Shown here in pieces: positions 1 to 5,861 of a stretch of DNA of 5,880 nt (the first letter of the stretch is position 1; the number at the start of each line of letters is the position of its first letter). Location: contig JBEVNX010000185.1 in NCBI GenBank assembly GCA_040507895.1, positions 1-5,880 of the forward strand, read 5' to 3'. Both the position numbers and the translations under genes were made by a program. The notes under the pieces are model-generated. The model did no database searches, was not told the DNA's origin, and worked only from the letters and a program-made list of their open reading frames with translations. The DNA comes from JBEVNX01 sp040507895. Lineage in GTDB: Bacteria; Desulfobacterota; Binatia; JACPRU01.

Positions 1-106
1 ACCAGTCCTACATGTATTGGGGCGGCGGCTATCACCCCCCACAGCCCTGCCCCCCCCGGCCGGGGTCGGCCTCCGCGATGCGCCGCGTCGGCGGGCGGCG
101 TGATCA
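1..106. other. Left edge, no confident gene
   Basis: No supported gene was found. The segment is extremely GC-rich, with C-runs and a perfect 12-base palindrome CCCCGGCCGGGG at 54-65, followed by a GC-rich potential hairpin around 80-101. It lies just downstream of the minus-strand membrane-protein stop, so these could end that transcript, but there is no T-run. One plus-strand frame (from base 3) stays open to a TAG at 188-190 with high third-position GC and a Tyr/Gly/Pro-rich beginning. It could be the tail of a gene entering from the left, but it overlaps the convergent gene by about 80 bases, so I do not call it. Confidence 0.3.
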
Positions 107-850
107 CTACGCCGCGGCTGTGCTACGGAGTGCGGCGGGCTCAGCCGTCGCGGCTTCGCGCTCGAGCCGCGAGATCGCCGCGAGCGTGTAGTACGATTGA
201 CCGATGATCCAGAGGAACCATGCGAAGAAGCCGACCCAATAGTTGACCAGGCCATCCCAGGCAAAGATGCCCGTCTTGAAGAAGGGCATGAGCAGCTCGG
301 TGAAGAACACGAACGCCACCCAGATCGTGTACCAGCAGAACCATTTCGGGACGAGCGGCACGGCGCGTGGGTCCGACAGGAACAGCACGGCCATCGCGAT
401 CATCTGCACGGTGGTGATGTAGAACGCGCAGTCCATCGTCAGCCAGCCAACGTCATAGAGCATCTGCAAGATTCCGGGGTCGCGATCCGGGCGGAAGGCC
501 GCCGCCAACCAAAAGCTCAGCCCCATCGTGACGAAGACGATCGTCAGCGCGCCGCCGAAGAGCTGGAGCTGGGAGAGCACGTGGTTGTTGGATTCCATGC
601 GTTGCATGACGTTGTAGATGGCGACGCTCCAGATCATGTAGAAGACAGCGAACGTCATGCTGGCGACGAAGCCCGCCCGCAGGCTGTTGGCGTTGCGAAG
701 GTAGTGCGCCGCCAACTCGGCCGGCGTCGTGGCTGGCGAGACCGGGGGGATGTTGGACCCAAGGATTCCCCAGAAGATCACGAATCCGGTCAGGAACAGG
801 GGCCCGCTCCATGCGCAGAGACGCCAGTACTTGAAAGTTTGTGCATTCAT
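107..850 (-). CDS. Six-helix integral membrane protein, function unknown
   Basis: Predicted 247-residue polytopic inner-membrane protein. Six hydrophobic stretches are visible at about residues 11-31, 58-81, 95-118, 133-158, 167-190 and 200-226, unusually rich in Trp, Phe and Tyr. The tail is short, polar and Ala-rich (LEREAATAEP). I do not recognise a named family, and no catalytic or metal-binding motif stands out. I placed the start at the ATG at 848-850 because a clear AAGGAG (minus strand, 860-865) sits nine bases upstream. A longer reading from 934 adds 28 basic, low-hydrophobicity residues and would bury that ribosome site. The gene is transcribed divergently from the acyl-CoA dehydrogenase operon across a 387-base region with palindromes, so shared regulation is possible. 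A transport or membrane-accessory role in alicyclic-acid use is a guess from position only. That it is a real gene is nearly certain; its function is unknown. Confidence 0.85.
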   Translation of the reverse strand: MNAQTFKYWRLCAWSGPLFLTGFVIFWGILGSNIPPVSPATTPAELAAHYLRNANSLRAGFVASMTFAVFYMIWSVAIYNVMQRMESNNHVLSQLQLFGGALTIVFVTMGLSFWLAAAFRPDRDPGILQMLYDVGWLTMDCAFYITTVQMIAMAVLFLSDPRAVPLVPKWFCWYTIWVAFVFFTELLMPFFKTGIFAWDGLVNYWVGFFAWFLWIIGQSYYTLAAISRLEREAATAEPAALRSTAAA

Positions 851-1034
851 TCGCTTCGGCTCCTTTCGTCGAGAGCTGGCGGAGGACGCCAAACCATCCT
901 CCTTCGCTCCGCGAAAAAGCAAGGCTCGGGCCACCCAGCGCCGAAAGAGACACCGAGATCGTGGTCTGTGACGGAAGTGATGTGCGGCGCCGCTGCCGTG
1001 GCTTTTTGGCTGGTGTTCCGCGGCGGCTGCTTGA

Positions 1035-1057
1035 CGAGATCCATGCGGGGGATCTCG
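1035..1057. repeat. Inverted repeat CGAGATCC-N7-GGATCTCG
   Basis: The two arms are perfect 8-base inverted repeats (1035-1042 and 1050-1057) around a seven-base spacer (ATGCGGG). The right arm runs into a second small palindrome TCTCGAGA at 1053-1060. The site is about 180 bases upstream of the operon start and 185 bases from the divergent gene. It could be an operator for a dimeric regulator or an RNA hairpin; no regulator gene is in the window to connect it to. Confidence 0.45.
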
Positions 1058-1072
1058 AGAAGTCCTCGGCGG

Positions 1073-1090
1073 CGAGTCGCTATCGATTCG
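1073..1090. promoter_or_regulatory. Candidate operator half of a pair: CGAGTC-N6-GATTCG
   Basis: A hyphenated palindrome with one mismatch: CGAGTC at 1073-1078, a six-base spacer, and GATTCG at 1085-1090. It has the same arms and the same spacer length as the perfect copy starting exactly 50 bases further on. Repetition of the pattern at nearly five helical turns is what suggests a protein-binding site rather than chance. Such dyads are typical targets of dimeric regulators of catabolic operons; which family acts here cannot be told. Confidence 0.4.
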
Positions 1091-1121
1091 ATCACACGCG
1101 ACGGGATCGGCAGCTCTGCTG

Positions 1122-1141
1122 TCGAGTCAGCAGCGACTCGA
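1122..1141. promoter_or_regulatory. Candidate operator: perfect dyad TCGAGTC-N6-GACTCGA
   Basis: Perfect seven-base arms (1122-1128 and 1135-1141) flank the spacer AGCAGC. The site ends 96 bases before the acyl-CoA dehydrogenase start codon. It is the stronger member of the CGAGTC-N6-GAYTCG pair. As an RNA hairpin it would have a seven-pair stem and a six-base loop without a T-run, so a terminator reading is less attractive than an operator. Confidence 0.45.
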
Positions 1142-1237
1142 ACGGCCTTGGAGTTCCCGGCTTCTTCTCAGCGATGACTTCTCGAACCGTTTGGCCCGGC
1201 CTTTGCGTACGCGTGGAAGCGCGATGAGGACCGACCG

Positions 1238-2407
1238 ATGACAGATCTCGGGTTCACCGAGACCCAGCAAGCGATCCGCGCGACGATCCGCGAGTACCTC
1301 GAGCGCGAGGTCGAGCCGCTCGTCCCCGAGATGGAAGCCGAGCGTCTGGTGCCTTTCGAGCCGATCCGGAAGATGGTTGCGGCACTCGGGCTCGGAGCCG
1401 ACGGCGATCTCACGCAGCTCATGAAGGAGTTGCCGCCGGAAGAGATGCTCAAATTCTACGTGCCGCGCATCCTCTCGATCGAGATGGCGCGCGTCTGCGC
1501 CGGCATGGCGCTCTCGCATGGGGCAAGCCTAGGCCTCTGCGCCGGGAACATTCTCGCCAAGGGCACCGCCGAGCAGAAGAAGCGCTTCGGCGGCCCGATT
1601 CTCCGCTTCGAAAAGGTCGGTGCCTGGGCTCTCACCGAGCCGCAAGCCGGATCGGCGGCGATCCGGGACATGCGAGCGACGGCGGTTCGCGACGGCGATC
1701 ACTGGGTTCTCAACGGCTCGAAGACGTTCATCACCAACGCGCCGTACGCGGACACGTTCGTGGTGTACGCCAAGGTTCGGGAAAACGGATCCGAGCGGCC
1801 CGAAGCCTTCATCTGCGAGCGCGGCGATCACGGCCTCGATACGGGAAAGCCGTTCCACAAGATGGGATTTCGTTCGAGCCCGACCGGCGAGGTCTTTCTC
1901 TCCGATTGCCGCATACCGGCGGACCGCATCCTCGGCGGCGGCGCCGAGCGCGCCGACGTTAAGCAGCGCCTTTCGCGCGAGCGCGTGGGCCTGACGGCGA
2001 TCTCGTACGGCATCATGGAGCGGGCTTTCGACATCGCGCTCCGCTATGCGCGCGAGCGCCAGCAGGGCGGCCAGCCGATCGGCCACTACCAGCTCGTGCA
2101 GCGCCGGCTCGCGCGCATGTACACCGCGCTCGCCAACTGTCGCCAGATCGTCTTCGGAGACATCTGGGCGGGAAAGCGCCTCGAGGGCTCGCCCGCCGAT
2201 GCCAGCGTCGGGAAGCTCTACGTGGCCGAGATGTCGACCTACGTCTGCCAAGAAGCCGTGCACATCCTCGCCGGCTACGGGTACATGGAGGAGTACGTCG
2301 TGGAGCGGCTGTTTCGCGACGCCAAGCTGATCGAGCTCGGCGGTGGAACGACCGAGATCCAGGAGCTCACCGCAGGCCGCTGGCTCGTGCAGAGCTACGA
2401 GATCTGA
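1238..2407 (+). CDS. Acyl-CoA dehydrogenase, IVD-like; probable cyclohexanecarboxyl-CoA dehydrogenase
   Basis: 389-residue flavoprotein of normal length for the acyl-CoA dehydrogenase family, which oxidises acyl-CoA to 2,3-enoyl-CoA and passes electrons to electron-transfer flavoprotein. Visible landmarks are the FAD/substrate signature GAWALTEPQAGSA (128-140), WVLNGSKTFITNA (156-168), the flavin-contact Arg stretch RERQQGGQPIG (272-282) and the C-terminal block LAGYGYMEEY...RDAK (344-363). The usual catalytic Glu before GT near residue 369 is Gly (ELGGGTTEIQ). A Glu occurs instead at 248 (SRERV), the place used by isovaleryl-CoA and long-chain dehydrogenases. The common PEEYGGxG segment near residue 55 is replaced by a longer acidic helix (about 57-80). 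The ATG at 1238 follows GAGGA by seven bases. Being first in an operon with BadH- and BadI-like genes, it most likely plays the AliB role, forming a cyclohexene-carboxyl-CoA. The ring substrate is inferred; a branched-chain acyl-CoA is the alternative. Confidence 0.88.
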   Translation: MTDLGFTETQQAIRATIREYLEREVEPLVPEMEAERLVPFEPIRKMVAALGLGADGDLTQLMKELPPEEMLKFYVPRILSIEMARVCAGMALSHGASLGLCAGNILAKGTAEQKKRFGGPILRFEKVGAWALTEPQAGSAAIRDMRATAVRDGDHWVLNGSKTFITNAPYADTFVVYAKVRENGSERPEAFICERGDHGLDTGKPFHKMGFRSSPTGEVFLSDCRIPADRILGGGAERADVKQRLSRERVGLTAISYGIMERAFDIALRYARERQQGGQPIGHYQLVQRRLARMYTALANCRQIVFGDIWAGKRLEGSPADASVGKLYVAEMSTYVCQEAVHILAGYGYMEEYVVERLFRDAKLIELGGGTTEIQELTAGRWLVQSYEI

Positions 2408-2454
2408 GGCGTCGGCGGCCTCTCGATCACTTGCTTCGAGAATCGGAAACGTCG

Positions 2455-2471
2455 AGGAGGGTAGGGAATTG
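2455..2471 (+). promoter_or_regulatory. Shine-Dalgarno and TTG start deciding the badH-like start
   Basis: A full AGGAGG at 2455-2460 is followed after eight bases (which include a second AGGGA) by TTG at 2469-2471. This fixes the start of the dehydrogenase. An in-frame ATG at 2343 lies inside the preceding gene and would add 42 Arg/Ser-rich residues with no family counterpart. Confidence 0.8.
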
Positions 2472-3215
2472 AAAGGTCTTGCCGACAAGGTCGTGCTCGT
2501 CACCGGGGCCGCGCGCGGGATCGGCCGCGCGCTCGCCGCTCGCTTCGCGGAAGAGGGCTCGAAGGTCGCGATCGCCGACATCGACGCGGAGGGCGCGGCG
2601 AAGACGGCGAGCGAGATCGGCCGCGGCGCGGTCGGGGTCCGCTTGGACGTCACCGACGGCGCGCAGATTCGCGCGGGCGTCGCGCAGGCGGTCGCGAAGC
2701 TCGGGCCGATCGACGTGCTCGTCAACAACGCGGGCTGGGACAAGGTCGAGCCCTTCGTGAAGAGCGAGGAGGCGACCTGGGACAAGGTGCTCGCGATCAA
2801 CCTGAAGGGGCCGATCGCGTGCGTACGCGCCGTGCTCGAGCCAATGATCGAGCGCCGTTCGGGGAAGATCGTCAGCATCTCCTCCGACGCGGGTCGCGTC
2901 GGGTCCTCGGGCGAGGCCGTCTATGCAGGAGCGAAGGCCGGGATCATCGGCTTCTCCAAGACGCTCGCCCGCGAGGTCGCCCGCTATGGCGTCAACGTCA
3001 ACGTCGTGTGTCCCGGTCCGACGAATACGCCGCTCTTCCGGGAGATCTCCGGCGGTAACGAGAAGCTCGCGGCCGCGCTCAAGCAGGCGATCCCGCTCGG
3101 GCGCTTGGGCGAGCCGGAGGATCTCGCCGGGGCCGTCGTCTTCCTCGCTTCCGACGATGCGGCCTTCATCACGGGGCAGACGCTCTCGGTGAGCGGCGGT
3201 TTGACCATGGCCTAG
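2469..3215 (+). CDS. badH: SDR-family 2-hydroxycyclohexanecarboxyl-CoA dehydrogenase (BadH-like)
   Basis: 248-residue classical short-chain dehydrogenase that should oxidise 2-hydroxycyclohexane-1-carboxyl-CoA to the 2-keto thioester in the cytoplasm. The Rossmann motif TGAARGIG is at 12-19. Asp37 at the end of beta-2 points to NAD rather than NADP. NNAG lies at 86-89, and the catalytic set is Asn111, Ser139, Tyr152 and Lys156. As I recall the Rhodopseudomonas palustris BadH sequence, shared stretches beyond general SDR motifs are VNNAGWD (85-91), RVGSSGEAVYA (143-153), VNVVCPGPT (177-185), IPLGRLG (208-214) and the C-terminus TGQTLSVSGGLTM (235-247). These make it a BadH orthologue candidate rather than a generic FabG. 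It starts at TTG, 61 bases after the acyl-CoA dehydrogenase, and ends 22 bases before the ring hydrolase, consistent with one transcript. FabG-like 3-ketoacyl reductases remain the fallback call. Confidence 0.88.
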   Translation: MKGLADKVVLVTGAARGIGRALAARFAEEGSKVAIADIDAEGAAKTASEIGRGAVGVRLDVTDGAQIRAGVAQAVAKLGPIDVLVNNAGWDKVEPFVKSEEATWDKVLAINLKGPIACVRAVLEPMIERRSGKIVSISSDAGRVGSSGEAVYAGAKAGIIGFSKTLAREVARYGVNVNVVCPGPTNTPLFREISGGNEKLAAALKQAIPLGRLGEPEDLAGAVVFLASDDAAFITGQTLSVSGGLTMA

Positions 3216-3237
3216 GGGCTGCCCGAAAGGAGTCGAC

Positions 3238-4032
3238 ATGGAATTCGAAGACGTTCTCTACGAAGCGGCCGACGGCGTCGCCACCATCACCATCAACCGG
3301 CCGAAACAGCTGAACGCGTTCCGTGGGCAGACGGTCGACGAGCTCGTGCGGGCGTTCCACGAGGCCTGGCGCGATCGGAGCGTCGGCTGCGTAATCTTCA
3401 CCGGCGTGGGCGAGAAGGCCTTCTGCGTGGGCGGCGATCAGACGACCCGCGAGGAAGGCGGCTACAAGGGCAAGCCTTCGCGCTCGGACTTGGGGCTCGA
3501 CATCGAGGACCTCCACTCGGTGATTCGCGACATCCCGAAGGCGGTGATCGCCGCCGTGAACGGCTACGCGATCGGCGGGGGGCACGTGCTCCACGTGATC
3601 TGCGATCTCACGATTGCCGCCGACACGGCGAAGTTCGGGCAGGTGGGCCCGAAGGTCGGCAGCGTCGATCCCGGCTTCGGCACCATGTATCTGGCTCGCG
3701 TCGTCGGCGAGAAGAAGGCTCGCGAGATCTGGTACCTGTGCGAGCAGTACACGGCGGAAGAATGTCGGCAGATGGGCTTGGTGAACAAGGTGGTCCCCGC
3801 CGCCGAGCTCATGAACGAGGCGCGCGCCTGGGCGAAGAAGATCGCGGAGATGAGCCCGACGGCGATCACGCTCGCCAAAGCGTCTTTCAACGCGCCGAGC
3901 GAGGAGATCCGTGGCATCGGCGCCGTGGCGCTTCGGGGGCTCGCGCTCTACTACGGGACGGAGGAAGCGCTCGAGGGCAAGAACGCCTTCCTCGAGAAGC
4001 GCAAGCCGGCATTCGCGAAGTTCCGCCGCTGA
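3238..4032 (+). CDS. badI: 2-ketocyclohexanecarboxyl-CoA hydrolase (BadI-like, MenB-type crotonase)
   Basis: 264-residue crotonase-fold enzyme expected to open the ring of 2-ketocyclohexane-1-carboxyl-CoA with water, giving pimeloyl-CoA. The oxyanion-hole segments are AFCVGGDQ (61-68) and GYAIGGG (109-115). FGQVGPKVGSVDPGFG (133-148) and LARVVGEKKAREIWY (152-166) match my memory of R. palustris BadI, as do the N-terminal MEFED and NAFRG (26-30). The same blocks resemble MenB (dihydroxynaphthoyl-CoA synthase), which runs a related C-C reaction in the forming direction. Gly137, Asp144 and Tyr239 align with MenB Gly156, Asp163 and Tyr258 of Escherichia coli. SVDPG rather than SFDGG, together with the upstream badH-like gene, favours BadI. 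AAAGGAG (3226-3232) precedes the ATG by five bases. It is the last intact gene of the operon. MenB is the main alternative, but no menaquinone genes are nearby. Confidence 0.88.
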   Translation: MEFEDVLYEAADGVATITINRPKQLNAFRGQTVDELVRAFHEAWRDRSVGCVIFTGVGEKAFCVGGDQTTREEGGYKGKPSRSDLGLDIEDLHSVIRDIPKAVIAAVNGYAIGGGHVLHVICDLTIAADTAKFGQVGPKVGSVDPGFGTMYLARVVGEKKAREIWYLCEQYTAEECRQMGLVNKVVPAAELMNEARAWAKKIAEMSPTAITLAKASFNAPSEEIRGIGAVALRGLALYYGTEEALEGKNAFLEKRKPAFAKFRR

Positions 4033-4390
4033 GGGAAGCCCTAGAGGGCGGGCGCGGCCGGTTTGACGCCGCGCCGGAGGGCTGGATCGTTGCTTGCGAC
4101 CCCGACGGTCGGGTCGTGCACGGGATCGCGGCCGGCGCCCGGCAGCTGCCGCGCGGCGCGCAGATCGAGATGCTGCGCTCGCGGCTCATCCTGCATCGCA
4201 AGATCATGCATCCGGCCGTGGCCGGCGCGCTCGAGGTCGAGAGATTCGTGCGGCTCGTGGTGGACTGGACACCCTCTTCCAACTGCTGGCGACCGGCTTG
4301 ACGGCTGGCATGGTCTCGGCGCCGCTTCGCAGGCTTGCCGAGTATGTTTTCCTGGCGGACTGGATGATCCTGGGAAACCCGGTGAGCTAG
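4033..4390 (+). pseudogene. Probable decayed or frameshifted gene, family not recognised
   Basis: There is no intact gene here, but the stretch is not neutral spacer. Reading from the badI stop in the frame of base 4032, codons to about 4262 end mostly in G or C and give a balanced product (for example EGWIVACDPDGRVVHGIAAG and LRSRLILHRKIMHPAVAG). That frame then breaks down into TPSSNCW and stops at TGA. From 4265 the frame one base back continues with LDTLFQLLATGLTAGMVSAP and ADWMILGNPVS to a TAG at 4388-4390, again with coding-like codon use. A single-base indel near 4258-4266 would join them into about 118 residues. No ATG, GTG or TTG with a ribosome site begins the first part, so the 5' end seems lost. 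A sequencing or assembly error at the break is the alternative. I cannot name the parent family. Confidence 0.4.
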
Positions 4391-4412
4391 GGTCTAGCCG
4401 ACAAGCCGCCTC

Positions 4413-4431
4413 GCGCTCATCCGCTGAGCGC
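4413..4431. terminator. Hairpin GCGCTCA-N5-TGAGCGC over the ligase stop codon
   Basis: Perfect seven-base arms (4413-4419 and 4425-4431) around a five-base loop lie at the convergent junction between the plus-strand operon/remnant and the minus-strand membrane gene. The minus-strand stop codon (4417-4419) is inside one arm. The position suits a bidirectional transcription end, but no T-run follows on either strand, so intrinsic termination is uncertain. Confidence 0.3.
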
Positions 4432-5658
4432 CCGCCCGAGCTCTCCCTGGCGAGACGAAGCGACCGACTCCTTCGAATGAACGTTCGCTTCGGCGCGGAG
4501 CGCGAGGCCGAGCCCCATCATGATGAAGAAGACCTCGAGCACCTCGCTGTCCCCGAAGTTGTATTCGACGAGGCCCGCGCAGTGGAACCCGACGAAGGTG
4601 GAGAAGACCGCGAGCGCGACCGCTGAACTCGGCCGCTCCGGCGCGATGGCCCGAAGGACTCGCCAGGAGAGCACGCCGAAGCTCGCCATCCACCAGACGA
4701 ACGCCACCGCGCCGAGGTAGCCGTCCTCCATGGTGATTTGCAGCAAGTTGTTGTGTGCGTGCTTGTGGTTTTGCGGGATGTTCGGATAGTCGCGCAGGAT
4801 CATCCCGTTCTTTCGGCCGACGCCCATCGGGAAACGGTGGATCACATCGATCGTCGAGCGCCAGATGTCGTAGCGGTTGCCGGGCAGGTAGAGGTCGCGG
4901 GCGGTGTGCTCGACGCGAGCTCGGACCGGTGGGATCGTTGCGATCGCGACCAGCGGAACGACGAGGACGATCAGCACGAGCAGGCGGGAGCGCATCCCCC
5001 CGACGATCGTCAAGGCGACGGCCGTGCCGAGCCATGCGCCGCGTTTGAGGGTGACGAGCACCGCGAGCGCGTAGAGCGTGAGCAAGTAGGGTAGCAGCCG
5101 CGGCCACAGCGCGCGTCGCAGGCTCAGTGCGGCCGCCGCCGCTACGGCGAAGAGTAGCTGGCCCGCTTGAGTCATTCGCCCGACGAAGAGCCTCGGCAGA
5201 GGCCACGGGGAGAGCACGAAGAGAACTCTGTAGACGGACGTCACCGCCATTCCCGCCAAGAACCAGCCAAGCAGCTCGAGCGCTCGGTTCTCGTCGCCGC
5301 GAACGTGGGCGTAGACCACGTAGACGATGATCACTTGGAGATACGTGCGCAATCCCCAGAAGCTGTGCGGCGGATCGAGGCCAACGAGGGCGGCGAGGAT
5401 CGCGCTCGCGAGGAAGGCGAGGATCGGCCAGTCGAGCGGCGTACGGACGCGCGGGCGCCCGCACAACCACCAGTAGCGAATCGCGGCGGCCGCCGTGATC
5501 GCCAGCATTCCCTCCGCAAGCACGATCGAGAGGGGGACGCAAAAGGCGAAGCCGCACAGGAGCCGCCAGACGACTGGCTCGAGCCGCGCGGGATCGGCGG
5601 CGATCTCGCGAAGGCGAGCGAGCGCAGGCGAAGCCAGGCGGCTCGAGTTCGCTCTCAC
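4417..5658 (-). CDS. O-antigen ligase/polymerase family (WaaL/Wzy-like) membrane protein
   Basis: 413-residue polytopic protein of the Wzy_C/O-antigen ligase superfamily, which in the periplasmic face of the inner membrane joins lipid-linked glycans to lipid A-core, to protein, or to each other. About ten or more hydrophobic segments are visible, including roughly 33-60, 76-94, 107-118, 128-150, 165-181, 188-204, 209-222, 225-243, 312-335 and 345-362. Family landmarks are LKRGAWLG (204-211), GNRYDIW (260-266) opening the large loop, and HKHAHNNLLQ (298-307). The last corresponds to the HxxN-type block holding the catalytic His of WaaL. The C-terminus is short and polar. The chosen start is the GTG at 5656-5658; the ribosome site before it (GAGCGG) is weak, so the start may move. 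It converges on the catabolic operon and shares no obvious function with it. Ligase versus polymerase cannot be told from sequence alone. Confidence 0.85.
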   Translation of the reverse strand: MRANSSRLASPALARLREIAADPARLEPVVWRLLCGFAFCVPLSIVLAEGMLAITAAAAIRYWWLCGRPRVRTPLDWPILAFLASAILAALVGLDPPHSFWGLRTYLQVIIVYVVYAHVRGDENRALELLGWFLAGMAVTSVYRVLFVLSPWPLPRLFVGRMTQAGQLLFAVAAAAALSLRRALWPRLLPYLLTLYALAVLVTLKRGAWLGTAVALTIVGGMRSRLLVLIVLVVPLVAIATIPPVRARVEHTARDLYLPGNRYDIWRSTIDVIHRFPMGVGRKNGMILRDYPNIPQNHKHAHNNLLQITMEDGYLGAVAFVWWMASFGVLSWRVLRAIAPERPSSAVALAVFSTFVGFHCAGLVEYNFGDSEVLEVFFIMMGLGLALRAEANVHSKESVASSRQGELGRALSG

Positions 5659-5852
5659 CCGCTCAGCCTATAGCAAGCAGGAGGCTGCGCTAGCCAGTAT
5701 GGACGACGTACGCGGGCCGGCTGCGAGGGAGACGGCGGGAATATTCGCTGGTGCTTGTTCTCCTAGCCGTTCCTTCGTGGTATCGGTCCTCGCCCGCCCA
5801 CCCCAGACGCGAAGGTAACGTACCCGACGACGATCACTGAAGTGACCGGAGG
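5659..5852. other. Right intergenic region, leader of both flanking genes
   Basis: This 194-base gap lies between the divergent ligase-type gene and the gene that probably starts at the right edge. No reading frame is convincing. A small dyad TCACT-GA-AGTGA at 5834-5845 ends three bases before the GGAGG at 5848-5852. It could be an operator half-site or a weak hairpin near the ribosome site. No clear -35/-10 pair was found on either strand. Confidence 0.4.
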
Positions 5853-5861
5853 ATGAGAGCG

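Larger units (their letters stand above)
851..1237. promoter_or_regulatory. Divergent intergenic control region
   Basis: This 387-base gap separates the divergent membrane-protein gene and the acyl-CoA dehydrogenase operon, so it should hold both promoters. Several short frames cross it in both directions, but their products are Arg/Ser-rich and look like shadows. The notable content is three hyphenated palindromes between 1035 and 1141, listed separately. A TTGACG resembling a sigma-70 -35 box occurs at 1031-1036, but I see no convincing -10 at the right distance, so I call no promoter. The ribosome site GAGGA for the operon is at 1226-1230, seven bases before its ATG. Confidence 0.6.

Noticed and set aside
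54..65. CCCCGGCCGGGG as an intrinsic terminator of the minus-strand membrane gene
   Set aside because: A palindrome without a loop, lying about 40 bases past the stop with no T-run; chance is likely in such GC-rich DNA.
851..934. 28-residue N-terminal extension of the membrane protein
   Set aside because: The extension covers the strong AAGGAG and is basic rather than a recognisable signal peptide.
1031..1060. Sigma-70 promoter built on TTGACG at 1031
   Set aside because: The bases 17 positions downstream (CTCGAG region) do not resemble a -10 box.
197..1177. 326-codon open frame on the plus strand opposite the membrane-protein gene
   Set aside because: The product is rich in Asp, Arg, His and Glu with no domain, mirrors hydrophobic codons on the other strand, and has no ribosome site.
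2343..2468. Longer badH-like protein starting at ATG 2343
   Set aside because: It would overlap the preceding gene by 65 bases and add an Arg/Ser-rich leader foreign to the family; AGGAGG with TTG at 2469 explains the start better.
1529..2878. 449-codon open frame on the minus strand across the acyl-CoA dehydrogenase and badH-like genes
   Set aside because: Its product is Arg/Ala/Ser-rich, shows no family motif, and it spans two well-supported genes; it is an antisense shadow typical of GC-rich DNA.
2427..3239. 270-codon minus-strand frame opposite the badH-like gene
   Set aside because: Antisense shadow; the plus strand carries the complete SDR motif set.
4394..5557. 387-codon minus-strand frame inside the ligase-type gene
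   Set aside because: It overlaps a gene with clear O-antigen ligase motifs in another frame, and its product is Arg/Pro/Ala-rich without motifs.
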